NCBI GenBank assembly: GCA_035518635.1
Contig: DATIXI010000066.1
Coordinates: 1 to 42,300, forward strand
From: AC-32 sp035518635
GTDB lineage: Bacteria > Actinomycetota > Thermoleophilia > Gaiellales > Gaiellaceae
DNA length: 42,300 bases
Direction: 5' to 3'
Shown: positions 32,001-39,743 of the stretch, piece after piece
Numbering within the stretch: the first letter of the stretch is position 1
Layout: the number at the start of each line of letters is the position of its first letter
The notes under the pieces: generated by a model
What the model saw: the letters and a program-made list of their open reading frames with translations, nothing else
Told to the model about the DNA's origin: nothing
Database searches by the model: none
Made by a program: the position numbers and the translations under genes

Positions 32001-33410
32001 GCGGGGATCGTCGGCCAGACGATCCAGTACCACGGCTCGGCCGACCGGTACAACCTCAACGGCGCCACCGCGGTCGCGACGCTCTACTCGAACGCGACGA
32101 CGGCGACAGCGAACCCGGCCGTGACGCTGCGTAGCGTCGGGTCGAACGGTGGCGCGGCGGCCGCGTTCACCTACGACCTGGCGAAGTCGGTGATCCTCAC
32201 GCGCCAGGGGAACCCGGCCTGGGAGGGCGAGGACCGCGACGGCGACGGCCACGCCCGGGCGAGCGACCTCTTCTACGGCGCGATGCCCGGCGACGTCCAG
32301 CCCGACTGGATCGACACGAGCAAGATCGCGATCCCGCAGGCCGACGAGCAGCAGCGCCTGCTCGCGAACCTCATCACCACGATGAACAGCAACAAGACCC
32401 CGCTGCCGCACCTCTGGTATCTCCCGTTCGGCAAGAAGGCGGCCGTCGTGATGACCGGCGACGACCACACTGGTGGCGGCACCGTCGACCGCTTCAACAC
32501 CTACATCGCCGAGAGCCCACCGGGCTGCTCGGTCGTCAACTGGGAGTGCGTCCGCGCGAGCTCCAACATCGTCCCGGACATCAACCCGCTGACGGACGCG
32601 CAGCTCGCGCCGTTCATCCCGCTCGGCTTCGAGGTCGCCGACCACCCGACGTCCAACTGCGTCGACTGGAACGAGAGCACCCTGGACGGCTACTACACGA
32701 GCGGGCTCGCGAACTTCGCCGCCAAGTTCCCGGACATCCCGACGCCGACCACCGGGCGCTTCCACTGCTGGCTCTGGAACCAGTACGTGACGGAGCCCAA
32801 GGTCGAGCTCGCGCACGGGATCCGGTTCGACGAGAACTACTCGCAGCTGGGCGGGACCTGGATCGCCAGCAAGCCGGGGTTCATGACCGGCTCAGGCGAG
32901 ATCATGCGCTTCGCGGACACCGACGGCACGCCGATCAACGTGTGGCAGGCCGTCACGCAGATGCCCGACGAGGCGCCTCAGTCGGAGCCGAGCTACGCGA
33001 ACTCGCTCTTCGACAACGCGACCAACGCGAACGGCTACTACGGCGTGTTCACCACGCTCTTCCACACTGACAACGCGAGCGATTCGGACTCCGACGCGGT
33101 CGTCGGAGCCGCGCAGGCGCACAGCATCCCGGTCGTGTCCGCAAAGCAGATGCTGACCTGGGTCGACGGCCGCGACGGGTCCACGATGACGAACTTCTCC
33201 TGGAACGGCAGCATCGAGACCTTCCAGGTCAACGCGGCCGCCGGCGCATACGGAATGCAGGCGATGCTCCCGCTCCACGCGGGCGCGAAGAACCTCACCT
33301 CTCTCACCAGCGGCGGCAACGCCGTCCCGTTCACGACGCAGACGATCAAAGGCATTGACTACGCCTTCTTCAGTGCGGTCAGCGGCACATACAGCGCGAC
33401 GTACGGCTAG
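26070..33410 (+). CDS. Giant secreted LamG/Fn3/Ig-repeat protein with C-terminal polysaccharide-deacetylase-like domain
   Basis: The start is placed at ATG 26070 because a signal peptide follows immediately (basic RGYSTVLRRAGGRGG, hydrophobic VLVVLVIALGALLLV, then SASAPAGS). The product has 2446 residues. Approximate order: LamG 43-244, Fn3 250-339, LamG 346-544, Fn3 549-640, Ig-like 644-734, LamG 739-942, Fn3 949-1041, Ig-like 1044-1136, LamG 1141-1344, Fn3 1351-1449, Ig-like 1451-1542, LamG 1546-1749, SbsA-type Ig-like (Big_5) 1751-1866. A glutamine-amidotransferase-like fold follows (1869-2110: FDVVILGDTSL, WVNGGGHLIALHP). The last part (2124-2370) resembles a polysaccharide deacetylase: VVMTGDDH supplies the Asp pair and His, and FEVADHPTSNC a further His. 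Likely cell-surface; the role in glycan processing is inference from the domain and its neighbours. Confidence 0.85.
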   Translation: MRGYSTVLRRAGGRGGLARVLVVLVIALGALLLVSASAPAGSGLIAAYSFDEGLGATAGDASGNGNTGSVVGGTWVQGKFGSAINLNGTSDHVDLPALGTFYKTGFTFEAWVKKASTSHVDAAVVGTWTSNGSGGPMIWVDHVAGHYYLTANQGFSNYLDSGQTPTAGTWQYLTGTFDGTTASFYINGLLVASRTFTGNVGDSNTWRIGSYGSSPGGFFDGAVDQVRIYDHALTQAQVQTDMNTPVGPVDSGPPTQPTALTQTASTSTSVSVGWTASTDDVGVTAYDVFQNGTKIGSTTSTSYTLTGLDCGTTYTIAVAARDAAGNSSTQATASATTSACGSNQGLVAAYSFDEGAGTVLNDNSGNGNNGTIVGGTWTSGRFRSALHFNGTSDRVDLPPLGTFYKNAFTIEAWVKKDTSTKSDVAVVGTWASGQGGPMLWIDYVSSHLDLTLNSGGSNYVDSGQLLTAGQWQYLTGTYDGTTAKVYINGVLVASKAFSGNVGDSNSWRIGSYGSSPTGFFDGTIDEVRIYNRALAPSEVTTDMNRSVGTPDTTAPTTPTQFVSTGTAQSTVATSWTASTDNVAVSGYNLYVNGAKVDTTTSTSYTFTGLTCGVSYTLGVAAFDAAGNVSTPATLPVTTVSCDTSPPSVSITSPTAGASLSGVISVNANASDNVGVVGVQFKLDGSNLGSEDTTTPYTVPWDTRTAPNGPHTLTAVARDGSGNTTTSTAISVSVTNSMPFVPGLVASYALDDGSGSTATDSSGAGHPGTVVGGTWVPGKYGAALLLNGTSDRVDLPPLGTFYKTGFTLEAWVNKTNALRVDTGVVGTWSSDANGGPMIWVDHVSGHYYLTLNQGLGNYLDSGVVPSAGNWTHLAATYDGTTAKFYVNGVLAASKPFSGNVGDSNSWRIGAYGSSPTGFFDGSVDDVRIYNLALTQAQVQTDMATPAGPVDTTPPTAPTNFAVTSTTPATITTSWTAATDNVAVTAYNLYRNGTRVATIPAPATSYTFDSLACGQTYTLQVEAADGAGNLSARTPLTASTAACDTTPPTVSVTSPTGGSTLTGSVTISANASDDTAVSEVSFWVDGQQVGTVDNAPPYTTSWDTRTASNGTHTITAIARDSSNNTTTSAPVTVTVNNVQAPPPPGLVAAYSFDQGSGTTVTDQSGHGNTGTLTNVTWSPNGVFGSAASFNGTNGSFVTVPDSNSLDLTNGMTLEAWVKPTSLSAWNTVVFKEQSNSYDYALYANTGSNQPSGNLQSSLGDNDLRGTSQLPLNTWTHLAATYDGTVLTLYVNGQQVGTKLTSGPITTSNGALRIGGNTIWNEPFSGLIDEVRVYNQPLTQSQILTDMNSSISVPDTSPPSAPGTLTATGGLGSASLNWGAATDNVGLSNYNVYRSTTQGFTASSANRIAQPTGTSYTDNALASGTYYYRVTAQDAAGNVGPPSNEASATVTADTTPPTVSITSPPAGTVSGTVNVAANASDNGTVAGVQFKLDGSNLGAEDTGPPYTFTWDTLTATNGAHTLTAVARDAAGNMTTSAPVAVTVSNTAPSGNVAAYAFDESSGNTVVDGSGMANTGTLSNATRVTGKFNSGLHFDGNSSIVTVPDSNSLDLTTGMTLEAWVDPDVADNWETLLFKERSGGDAYALYGASDTGAPEVQVFTGGTSHVAQAQTPLPLNVWSHLAATYDGSNLRLYVNGSQVASTAVTGAITTSTGVLHMGANSVWGERYTGAMDEARIYNRALSAGEIQADMRRSITPDHTPPTVTAKSPAAGTTGVSVGAQVTATFSESMDDTSLSPTSFDIKDGAGNVVPGTVSYDDNTHTATFNLSSALKFGTTYTATLEGGAATPHVTDLAGNPLAADVSWTFTTEAASPPILVVTSRTNDYTLYTGQILRAEGFNEYTSIDASLLSSSFLAPFDVVILGDTSLTAAQVTTLTNWVNGGGHLIALHPDKQLAGLLGLTDAGSTLSNAYLKVNTTVGTPGAGIVGQTIQYHGSADRYNLNGATAVATLYSNATTATANPAVTLRSVGSNGGAAAAFTYDLAKSVILTRQGNPAWEGEDRDGDGHARASDLFYGAMPGDVQPDWIDTSKIAIPQADEQQRLLANLITTMNSNKTPLPHLWYLPFGKKAAVVMTGDDHTGGGTVDRFNTYIAESPPGCSVVNWECVRASSNIVPDINPLTDAQLAPFIPLGFEVADHPTSNCVDWNESTLDGYYTSGLANFAAKFPDIPTPTTGRFHCWLWNQYVTEPKVELAHGIRFDENYSQLGGTWIASKPGFMTGSGEIMRFADTDGTPINVWQAVTQMPDEAPQSEPSYANSLFDNATNANGYYGVFTTLFHTDNASDSDSDAVVGAAQAHSIPVVSAKQMLTWVDGRDGSTMTNFSWNGSIETFQVNAAAGAYGMQAMLPLHAGAKNLTSLTSGGNAVPFTTQTIKGIDYAFFSAVSGTYSATYG
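26197..31315 (+). repeat. Intragenic repeat region: five LamG modules with interspersed Fn3 and Ig-like modules
   Basis: Five roughly 600-bp LamG units start near 26197, 27105, 28285, 29490 and 30705. Units 1-3 share GTFYKTGFT/GTFYKNAFT, WVDHV/WIDYV and the stretch GNVGDSN followed by WRIGSYGSSP or WRIGAYGSSP. Units 4-5 share VPDSNSLDLT, FKEQS/FKERS and LPLN-WTHLAATYDG or LPLN-WSHLAATYDG instead. This gives two subfamilies. High DNA identity (for instance 27568-27640 against 28758-28830) points to recent duplication. Confidence 0.85.
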
Positions 33411-33429
33411 TCCCGCCGGTGACCACGCG

Positions 33430-34980
33430 ATGATCGACAGCGGAGCGATCGTGCTCGACGACACCGCGCCCACCGAACGGTCGAGACCGTCAACGGCCCG
33501 CGCCATCGACCTGATCCAGTCGGTGGCTCTCGGCGCGACCGCGGCCATCATCTTCGGGTCCGCAGTGCTCCTGGCCGCCGTTCACATCGACGATCGGTAC
33601 TGGGTCACGCACGTCTCGGGCTCCTGGATGACCCTCGCGCGCTTCGTGCACGAGGGGCACATCTATCCGCCGTTGCACCAAGACGGGCACACGTTCGGGA
33701 CGTTCTACATGCCGCTGCCGTTCATCTTGCACGGGGCCGTTTCGCTGCTCACGGGCGAGTACCTGGTCTCGGGGAAGCTCACGGCGTACGCGACCGCGAT
33801 CGTGATGTTCTCCCTTCTCTTCCTGCTCTTGCGACGCGTCGGATGCTCCCTCGTCGTCTCGGCCGCACTCGTAGCCGCGGTGCTCGCGACGCCCGCCGGA
33901 TACATGGCCGCGGTGAGCATCAGGGGGGACGCCCTCTCGGTCGTCGTCCAGCTCGCCGCCCTCCTGGTGGTCTGGCGCTCCCAGTCGCGAAGAGCTGTCC
34001 TCGGGGCGTCGGCCCTCTGCGCGCTCGGGATCGCGAGCAAGACGACTGCGGTCTGGGCACCGGGCGCGATCGTGATCTGGTTGCTCCTCAGGGACCGGCG
34101 TGCCGCCGCCCGATTCACCGTCGCGTTTCTCGCGTTGACCGCCGCCACGCTCGGCTTCTTCGAGCTCGTGAGCAGTGGACGGCTGTGGGAGAACGTCGGC
34201 GCCCTTGCGTTCTCGCAGCCGAAGGTTCCCGGCGCCACGCCCCTCGCCGGCGCCTCGACGCTCATCCACCTGGCGTTCCTGCACCAGGACGCCCTCTGGC
34301 TTCTCTTCCCGTTCGCGGTGCTCGCCTGCGCCCTGTCGCTGCGCCGTCGAGAGGTATCGCTGTTCCAGCTCGCGCTCGCGATCTCTCTGCTCTCGCTCGT
34401 CGTCATCCTGCGGGACCCGGGCGCGGGCTTCAACCACCTGCTCGACATGAGTGTTCTCACCGCTCTCGTCGTGGGCGAGCTCTGGGCCCATCCGCAGGTG
34501 CCGAGAAGAGTCGAGAACGTCCTGATCCCGCTCCTGACGGTCGCGCTCGTCATCGGGGCAGCCACCGCGTACGCCGACACGATCAAGCCGGACATCGGAC
34601 TCGGCGCCCGCCTTGCGATTGGTCGCGGCTCCGACGCGGCGTTCTCCACGGACCCGCTGAGGGGCATCGTCAAGCCGGGCGATCGCATGCTGTCCGAAGA
34701 CCCGACACTGCCGATTCTCGCGGGTCAGGTCCCGGTCACGGATCCGCTGACCCTGCCGAGGCTCGCGAAGCATCACCCCGAGTGGATCGCGCAGCTGAAA
34801 CGGCGAATCGACCGCCGCGAGTTCGACGAGGTGGTGCTGATTCGCCCGCTCGACCCGTCGGCGTACCGCTCGCAGCTCAGCTTCGGCCAGACGATCACGA
34901 ACGCGATCGCGGCCAACTACCGCCCCGACGTCATGGTGCCGACGGGAAGCCTGACGTACTTCGTCTACGTGCCGCGCTGA
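33430..34980 (+). CDS. Multi-pass membrane glycosyltransferase (GT-C / PMT-like)
   Basis: The start is set at ATG 33430, 19 nt after the giant gene; the frame is open upstream into that gene. The 516-residue protein has an N-terminal helix (about 28-53), a large first external loop with HIDDRYWVTHVSGSWMTL and TFGTFYMPLPF, then about nine further helices. A soluble C-terminal region ends SLTYFVYVPR. The layout is that of GT-C enzymes using polyprenyl-phosphate sugars. The acidic motif in loop 1 is the HIDD pair, a candidate catalytic site. It probably adds a sugar to a lipid-linked or surface acceptor. Confidence 0.72.
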   Translation: MIDSGAIVLDDTAPTERSRPSTARAIDLIQSVALGATAAIIFGSAVLLAAVHIDDRYWVTHVSGSWMTLARFVHEGHIYPPLHQDGHTFGTFYMPLPFILHGAVSLLTGEYLVSGKLTAYATAIVMFSLLFLLLRRVGCSLVVSAALVAAVLATPAGYMAAVSIRGDALSVVVQLAALLVVWRSQSRRAVLGASALCALGIASKTTAVWAPGAIVIWLLLRDRRAAARFTVAFLALTAATLGFFELVSSGRLWENVGALAFSQPKVPGATPLAGASTLIHLAFLHQDALWLLFPFAVLACALSLRRREVSLFQLALAISLLSLVVILRDPGAGFNHLLDMSVLTALVVGELWAHPQVPRRVENVLIPLLTVALVIGAATAYADTIKPDIGLGARLAIGRGSDAAFSTDPLRGIVKPGDRMLSEDPTLPILAGQVPVTDPLTLPRLAKHHPEWIAQLKRRIDRREFDEVVLIRPLDPSAYRSQLSFGQTITNAIAANYRPDVMVPTGSLTYFVYVPR

Positions 34981-35164
34981 GCTTTCCTACCCACGGGGAC
35001 GAAAACCGCTTTCGCCTAGTCGATCGGGTGGGCATACCCCGCGCAAGCTGGCCCGTCGAGGCGTGGCCGTGGAGACACTGCCCGCCTACCATTGGTGCAT
35101 GTTCGCGGGCATGGGTCTCACGACACGCGTGACTTGCCGAGGAACGTAACCCGGGCCTGACTCC

Positions 35165-35953
35165 ATGGATCTCCAGCTTGCATTTCGCGTCCTCTGGCGC
35201 TTCAAGATCCTCGTCGCCGTCGGCTTCGTTCTCGCGTGCTTGCTCGCGCTCCTCGCGATGGTTCGCGTCCATCCCGGGGGCTCGCCGTTCTTCTCGTATC
35301 GAACACAACCGCAGTACGAGAGCGACACGACCGTCTTCGTGACGGTCCCGGGCTTCTGGCCGGGAAACGTCAACTTCAGGACCGAGCACGGACCGGTCCC
35401 CGTGGACGCTCTCCGCGCCTTCGCATCACTGGCGCCACAGTTCGCGAACAGCACGGACGTGATGAGCCAGCTGGCGAAGAGCGGCCCGATCCACGGGACC
35501 GTGTCCGCCACGCAGGCTCTCGCCCAGGACAGCAGCACGCTTCCCGTGATCATGCTCTCGGCCATCGCGCCGACTGCTGCGGGAGCGCACTCGCTCGCGG
35601 AGCGACACCTGCACGCGTTCCAGTCCTGGCTTCGCGACAACCAGAACCTGGTCGACACCAATCCGAACACGCGCATCATCCTCAAGCCCGAGATCGGTCC
35701 GACGCCTGCCCACCTCCTCGCGGGCCGGAAGAAGACCAAGGCGATCCTGGTGTTCCTCGCCACACTCGTCGTGTTCTGTGGGCTCGCCTTCCTACTCGAG
35801 AATCTCCATCCGCGTATCAGGGCTGTCGCAGAAGCACCTGAGGAGAATCCGGCGGACGCCGAGGCCAGGACGCTGACGGCCTACAACACTCCCGCGTCCT
35901 CGCAGCAGCCGATCGGGCGAAAGCGAAGCAGACGGGCGCGCAGGCGCGCCTGA
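35165..35953 (+). CDS. Wzz-like polysaccharide chain-length / co-polymerase protein
   Basis: The 262-residue protein has an N-terminal helix (FKILVAVGFVLACLLALLAM, residues 13-32), a periplasmic-type extracellular domain and a second helix (AILVFLATLVVFCGLAFLL, about 198-216). A basic cytoplasmic tail ends in RKRSRRARRRA. The two-helix frame is that of Wzz/CapA-type co-polymerases. There is no fused or adjacent BY-kinase domain. It precedes the O-antigen-ligase-like gene by 8 nt, so the two are probably one unit. It may regulate chain length or export of the polymer. Confidence 0.75.
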   Translation: MDLQLAFRVLWRFKILVAVGFVLACLLALLAMVRVHPGGSPFFSYRTQPQYESDTTVFVTVPGFWPGNVNFRTEHGPVPVDALRAFASLAPQFANSTDVMSQLAKSGPIHGTVSATQALAQDSSTLPVIMLSAIAPTAAGAHSLAERHLHAFQSWLRDNQNLVDTNPNTRIILKPEIGPTPAHLLAGRKKTKAILVFLATLVVFCGLAFLLENLHPRIRAVAEAPEENPADAEARTLTAYNTPASSQQPIGRKRSRRARRRA

Positions 35954-35961
35954 GCAGCCAC

Positions 35962-37455
35962 ATGCGAGCACTCCTCGGCTTCGGAGACCAGCGGCCGTCT
36001 CTGTCAGCCGTTTCACTGCTGGGGGCGGTCAGCGCGCTCATGCTGGCATCGCTTCTCCACCCGTCTGCTGCCTTCTTCATCGTGGTGCCGCTGGCGCTGA
36101 TCCTTCCGATCATGTACGCGTACGAGTGGTTCTTCGCCTGGCGGCAACAGCTTGCCGTGCTGATCCTCGTCATCCTCTTCATCCCGATCCAGCGCTACGC
36201 CATGGCGGGTGGGCTTCCGTTCCAGCTCGAGCCCTACCGGATCCTGGTGGCGCTCATGCTCGCCGGCTGGGTGATGTCGCTGCTGATCGACGAGCGGGTG
36301 ACATTCCGGAGGAGCGGCTTCGAGGAGCCAATCGTTCTCATCGCCGTGGCGAGCCTGTTCTCCGAACTCGCGAACAGTCAGAGGATCGCCACTCTCGACG
36401 TGCAACCCGAGGTCATCAAGGGGCTGATGTTCCTCGGCTCGTTCTTCCTGATCTTCTACCTCGTCGTCAGCGTGGTCCGGACACGCGCGGACGTGGAGCG
36501 AGTCCTAGAGGTTCTCTGCGCGGGGGGCGGCGTGCTCGGCATCTTCGCCGTGATCGAGTACCGCACGCACTACGACGCCTTCGATCACCTGCAGCGCCTG
36601 ATGCCGTTCCTCACCCGGCTCTGGCCCGACGGCCCGGGGTTGTCCCGCGGCGGAGATGTTCGTGTCATCGCCTCTGCGCAGCATCCGATCGCGCTCGGCG
36701 CGCTGTTCGTCATACTCGTGCCACTCTCGGTCTACCTCGCGATGCGGCCCGGCAAGCGCATCTGGTGGGTCGCCGCCTTCGCGGTGATGATCGGCGCGCT
36801 CGCGAGCGTTTCGCGCACCAGCATCGTCATGCTCGCCGCGGTGGGGCTCGTCTTCCTCTGGCAGCGACCCCGCCAGACCCTGAAGGCGTGGCCGCTGATC
36901 GTGCCGGCGGTCCTGGCGATCCAGCTCGCAGTCCCCGGAGCGCTTCGCAACGTCGAGAGCTCGTTCTTCCCACAGGGTGGCCTCGTGGCGCAGCAGTCGG
37001 CAAACGGCGACCAGAACCGCCTTTCGCGATGGGGCCCGACCCTGAAGGAGTGGCGACGGGATCCGCTCGTCGGCGAGGGCTTCTCGACCAGGCAGCCGCA
37101 GATGCACCCGGAGACCACCGTCCTCGACGACCAGTGGTTGAAGAGCCTCGTCGAGACCGGGATTCTCGGCGTGCTCGGCTGGCTATGGCTGTTCGGTCGC
37201 TCGATCGGCAGGCTCTCACGCGAGGCGCGAGAGGACGAACGCGGTGGATGGCTCGAGCTCGCGCTGGCCGCAGGGGTGACCTCGTTCGCAGTGGGGATGG
37301 CGTTCTACGATGCGTTCTCCTTCATCCAGGTGACCGTGATCCTCTTCATACTTCTCGCCCTGGACGCCTCGCTCGGGCTCGCGCGGGAGAGCGAGTCCGA
37401 AGCGACCGCGAGAGGTGCCAGCGCCGCCACGGTGGGAAGCGGCGAGTCGAGCTGA
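35962..37455 (+). CDS. O-antigen ligase / Wzy-type polymerase family protein
   Basis: The 497-residue multi-pass membrane protein has 10-12 helices and the Wzy_C (PF04932)-type core around residues 220-330. A long extracytoplasmic loop contains RWGPTLKEWRRDPLVGEGF and HPETTVLDDQWLKSLVETG, where ligases carry their functional Arg and His residues. It is predicted to join or polymerise repeat units on the outer face. It sits directly after the Wzz-like gene, with the methyltransferase downstream, and completes a Wzx/Wzy-type set with the flippase at 19873. Confidence 0.85.
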   Translation: MRALLGFGDQRPSLSAVSLLGAVSALMLASLLHPSAAFFIVVPLALILPIMYAYEWFFAWRQQLAVLILVILFIPIQRYAMAGGLPFQLEPYRILVALMLAGWVMSLLIDERVTFRRSGFEEPIVLIAVASLFSELANSQRIATLDVQPEVIKGLMFLGSFFLIFYLVVSVVRTRADVERVLEVLCAGGGVLGIFAVIEYRTHYDAFDHLQRLMPFLTRLWPDGPGLSRGGDVRVIASAQHPIALGALFVILVPLSVYLAMRPGKRIWWVAAFAVMIGALASVSRTSIVMLAAVGLVFLWQRPRQTLKAWPLIVPAVLAIQLAVPGALRNVESSFFPQGGLVAQQSANGDQNRLSRWGPTLKEWRRDPLVGEGFSTRQPQMHPETTVLDDQWLKSLVETGILGVLGWLWLFGRSIGRLSREAREDERGGWLELALAAGVTSFAVGMAFYDAFSFIQVTVILFILLALDASLGLARESESEATARGASAATVGSGESS

Positions 37456-37547
37456 GAGCGTGCTCGACGTGTAAGGCGACGACGAGCGACAGAGGGCAGG
37501 CAGACAGGCAGACATGAGCAACCGGACAGCTGGCGTGGGAGGTGGGA

Positions 37548-38255
37548 GTGAACGTCGGCAAATCGGTTCAGGACTGGAAGCTCGTTCCGAAGGTGACGCT
37601 GACGCGCGTCGGCGCGGCGTGTAGCGAGCGGGTCCTCTACAACCTCAACGGGGTCTTCAACTACCTGCATGTCGGCTGGTGGCTGCAGGCTCATGGCTTC
37701 GAGCCCGGCCTGCGCGTCAAATCCCGCTACGAGCTGTTCGACCTGGTCGGGCGCGAGATCGCCGACCGAGACGTGCTCTACCTCGAGTTCGGCGTCCACA
37801 TGGGGAAGTCGATCAGCTACTGGTCGAAGCTGCTGCGCAATCCGCGGTCGAGGCTGCACGGCTTCGACAGCTTCGTCGGGCTACCGCACGACTGGAGCCT
37901 CGACGGCCACGAACGCGGCTACTTCTCCACCGGCGGCGCCATCCCCGAGATCGACGACCCGCGCGTCGAGTTCTTCCCTGGCTGGTTCGAGGAGACCCTG
38001 CCGAGATACGCCTGGACCGAGCACGACGTCCTCGTGGTGATGATCGACGCTGACCTGTACAGCTCGACCTCGACGGTGCTCTCGTTCGTGAGGGAGCGGC
38101 TCCGGCCGGGCTCGTTCCTCTACTTCGACGAGTTCCACCACCGCGGCGACGAGCTGCGCGCGTTCGCCGAGCTCGTCGACGAGCACGACCTGCGCTTCCG
38201 GCTCGTCGGCGCGAGCCGAGAGCTCAGTAACGTCCTCTTCGAGCGAGTGGCGTAG
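37548..38255 (+). CDS. TylF/MycF-like O-methyltransferase (or related class I methyltransferase)
   Basis: The start is set at GTG 37548, five nt after GGGAGG; GTG 37542 is also in frame. The 235-residue protein has LYLEFGVHMGKSISYW as SAM-binding motif I, LHGFDSFVGLPHDW, and MIDADLYSSTSTVLSFV, where the acidic residues bind metal and ligand in the macrocin O-methyltransferase family. FLYFDEFHH provides another acidic pair. Such enzymes methylate sugar hydroxyls, so a polysaccharide-modifying role is likely. The 3' end overlaps the convergent membrane-protein gene by 32 nt. Confidence 0.82.
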   Translation: MNVGKSVQDWKLVPKVTLTRVGAACSERVLYNLNGVFNYLHVGWWLQAHGFEPGLRVKSRYELFDLVGREIADRDVLYLEFGVHMGKSISYWSKLLRNPRSRLHGFDSFVGLPHDWSLDGHERGYFSTGGAIPEIDDPRVEFFPGWFEETLPRYAWTEHDVLVVMIDADLYSSTSTVLSFVRERLRPGSFLYFDEFHHRGDELRAFAELVDEHDLRFRLVGASRELSNVLFERVA

Positions 38256-38856
38256 CGCCGCGCAGTGTCGAGCGGGCCGGCCGCCGCGCGACCCACACCG
38301 CGACGAGGCCGGCGGCGAGGAGCGTCCAGGCCACGATCTCGCCGGCGTGCTTGACGATCCCCTTCGCCTGGTAGAGCCACGAGTCCGCGCCCTGCCCCAG
38401 GGCCGTGACGAGACGTGAGCCGATCGCGTGGCCGACGAACGCGACGCCGAGCACGACGCAGCCGGCCCGGATCACCGGGCCCGCGGTCGCGTCAGTCGCG
38501 GCGAGCCGCCAGAGCAGGACGACCGCCACGGCGCCGAACGGGGCCGAGAGCGCCACGACGTGAGACGGCTCGGAGAGCTCGAGCGCGAGGATCAGGCTCA
38601 GGCACGCGGCCATGACCCCGGTCTCGAGCCGGGCCGAAGGGCTCACCGAGGTGACGAGCCAGGCGCTCGCAACCGCTGCGCCGAGCAGGACCAGGGTCAG
38701 GACTCCGGCGACGCTCCGGTCCGTGTTCGAGTCGAGCACGGCGTCGTGGAGCCCGAACCGGTAGCTGACCACCTGCGCGACGGCGACCGTCAGGCCGAGA
38801 ACGACTGCGACCCGAACGCCCCAGACGGTGATCCGCTCACGCGTGCTCGCGCGCAT
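38224..38856 (-). CDS. Polytopic membrane protein of unknown function, 210 aa
   Basis: The ATG-started protein has about six hydrophobic helices separated by short loops. Motifs include LDSNTDRSVAGVLTLVLLG after the first helix and WLYQAKGIVKHAGEIVAW before the last helix. This plan (six helices with a charged motif just before the last one) resembles the protein at 18942-19622, although identity is low by eye. It lies 11 nt downstream of the GT2 gene, so it is probably the last gene of the DUF354-asnB-GT2 operon. No function is recognised. Confidence 0.75.
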   Translation of the reverse strand: MRASTRERITVWGVRVAVVLGLTVAVAQVVSYRFGLHDAVLDSNTDRSVAGVLTLVLLGAAVASAWLVTSVSPSARLETGVMAACLSLILALELSEPSHVVALSAPFGAVAVVLLWRLAATDATAGPVIRAGCVVLGVAFVGHAIGSRLVTALGQGADSWLYQAKGIVKHAGEIVAWTLLAAGLVAVWVARRPARSTLRGATPLARRGRY

Positions 38857-38867
38857 GGCGAAGGTTC

Positions 38868-39743
38868 TCAGCCGTCAGTCTTGCCGAGCGCCTCGCGCGC
38901 GCGGACCGGCAACTCGCGCAGCCGCTGGGTCCGCCGCAGGTACTTCCGCGCCTCGGGGTCGGGGAGCACGGGCTCGCGGGTGAGCGCGGCACGCGAGTAG
39001 CCCCAGACCATCGCAAGGGCAGCCGGGTCGCGGCGTGCCTTGTAGACGGCCCGCGCCAGCAGGTACGAGAATCGGTAGCCCATGTAGCGGGCAGTGTCGC
39101 CCTGATCGAGCCAGCGCTGTCTGCCGCCGTCCCGAGAGCCCTCCGCGCGGAGGTGGCGGAACGGGACGTCGAAGAGCGTGCCGACCGTCCAGCCGTGCAG
39201 CCGGGCCTTGATCGCGTCGATCTCGTCCCAGCCCTGGCGCTCCTCGAGCGGCAGGACGTCCTGCAGGCACTCGCGCCTGTAGGCGCGCGACGCGCCCCAG
39301 ACGTGCGACCGCGTCCCGTACTCCGCACGCCACTCCTCACCGGAGCGCTCGTAGCAGAGCCCGCTCGCGATCCCGAGCTTCGGGTCGCGCTCGAATGCGC
39401 CGACGAGGCTCTCGAAGTAATCGGCGTCGAAATCGAGGTCGGCGTCGAGCTTCACGATCACGTCCGGCAGGTCGTCCCCGAGCTCGGAGAGCCCGGCCGC
39501 GAACGCCCGGACGATCGGCCCGCCACGCGCGACGTCGCCCGACTCGAGCACAACCGTCCGCACCCACTCGTGCCGCTCGCCGAGCTCCGACGCGACCCGT
39601 GCCGTCGAGTCGGTCGAGCCGGTGTCGACGATCACCCAGGCGTCCGGAGCCCGCCACTGCCTCTCGATGCAGGCTGCGAGCCGCGGGAGGTTCTCCTCCT
39701 CGTTCCAGACCGGGGTGACGATCGAGTAGGCAAGCCCGGCCAT
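38868..39743 (-). CDS. Family 2 glycosyltransferase
   Basis: ATG 39743 overlaps the asnB stop by one nt (TGATG); the upstream open frame is a shadow of asnB. The 291-residue protein starts SIVTPVWNEEENLPRL, with IVDTGSTDSTARVASEL and the DxD in VIVKLDADLDFDADYF. HVWGASRAYRRECL and ERQGWDEIDAIKA contribute the acceptor side and probable catalytic acid. The C-terminal 80 residues (YRFSYLLARAVYKARRDP and following) are helical and basic, likely membrane-associated. It adds a sugar during repeat-unit assembly; donor unknown. Confidence 0.9.
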   Translation of the reverse strand: MAGLAYSIVTPVWNEEENLPRLAACIERQWRAPDAWVIVDTGSTDSTARVASELGERHEWVRTVVLESGDVARGGPIVRAFAAGLSELGDDLPDVIVKLDADLDFDADYFESLVGAFERDPKLGIASGLCYERSGEEWRAEYGTRSHVWGASRAYRRECLQDVLPLEERQGWDEIDAIKARLHGWTVGTLFDVPFRHLRAEGSRDGGRQRWLDQGDTARYMGYRFSYLLARAVYKARRDPAALAMVWGYSRAALTREPVLPDPEARKYLRRTQRLRELPVRAREALGKTDG

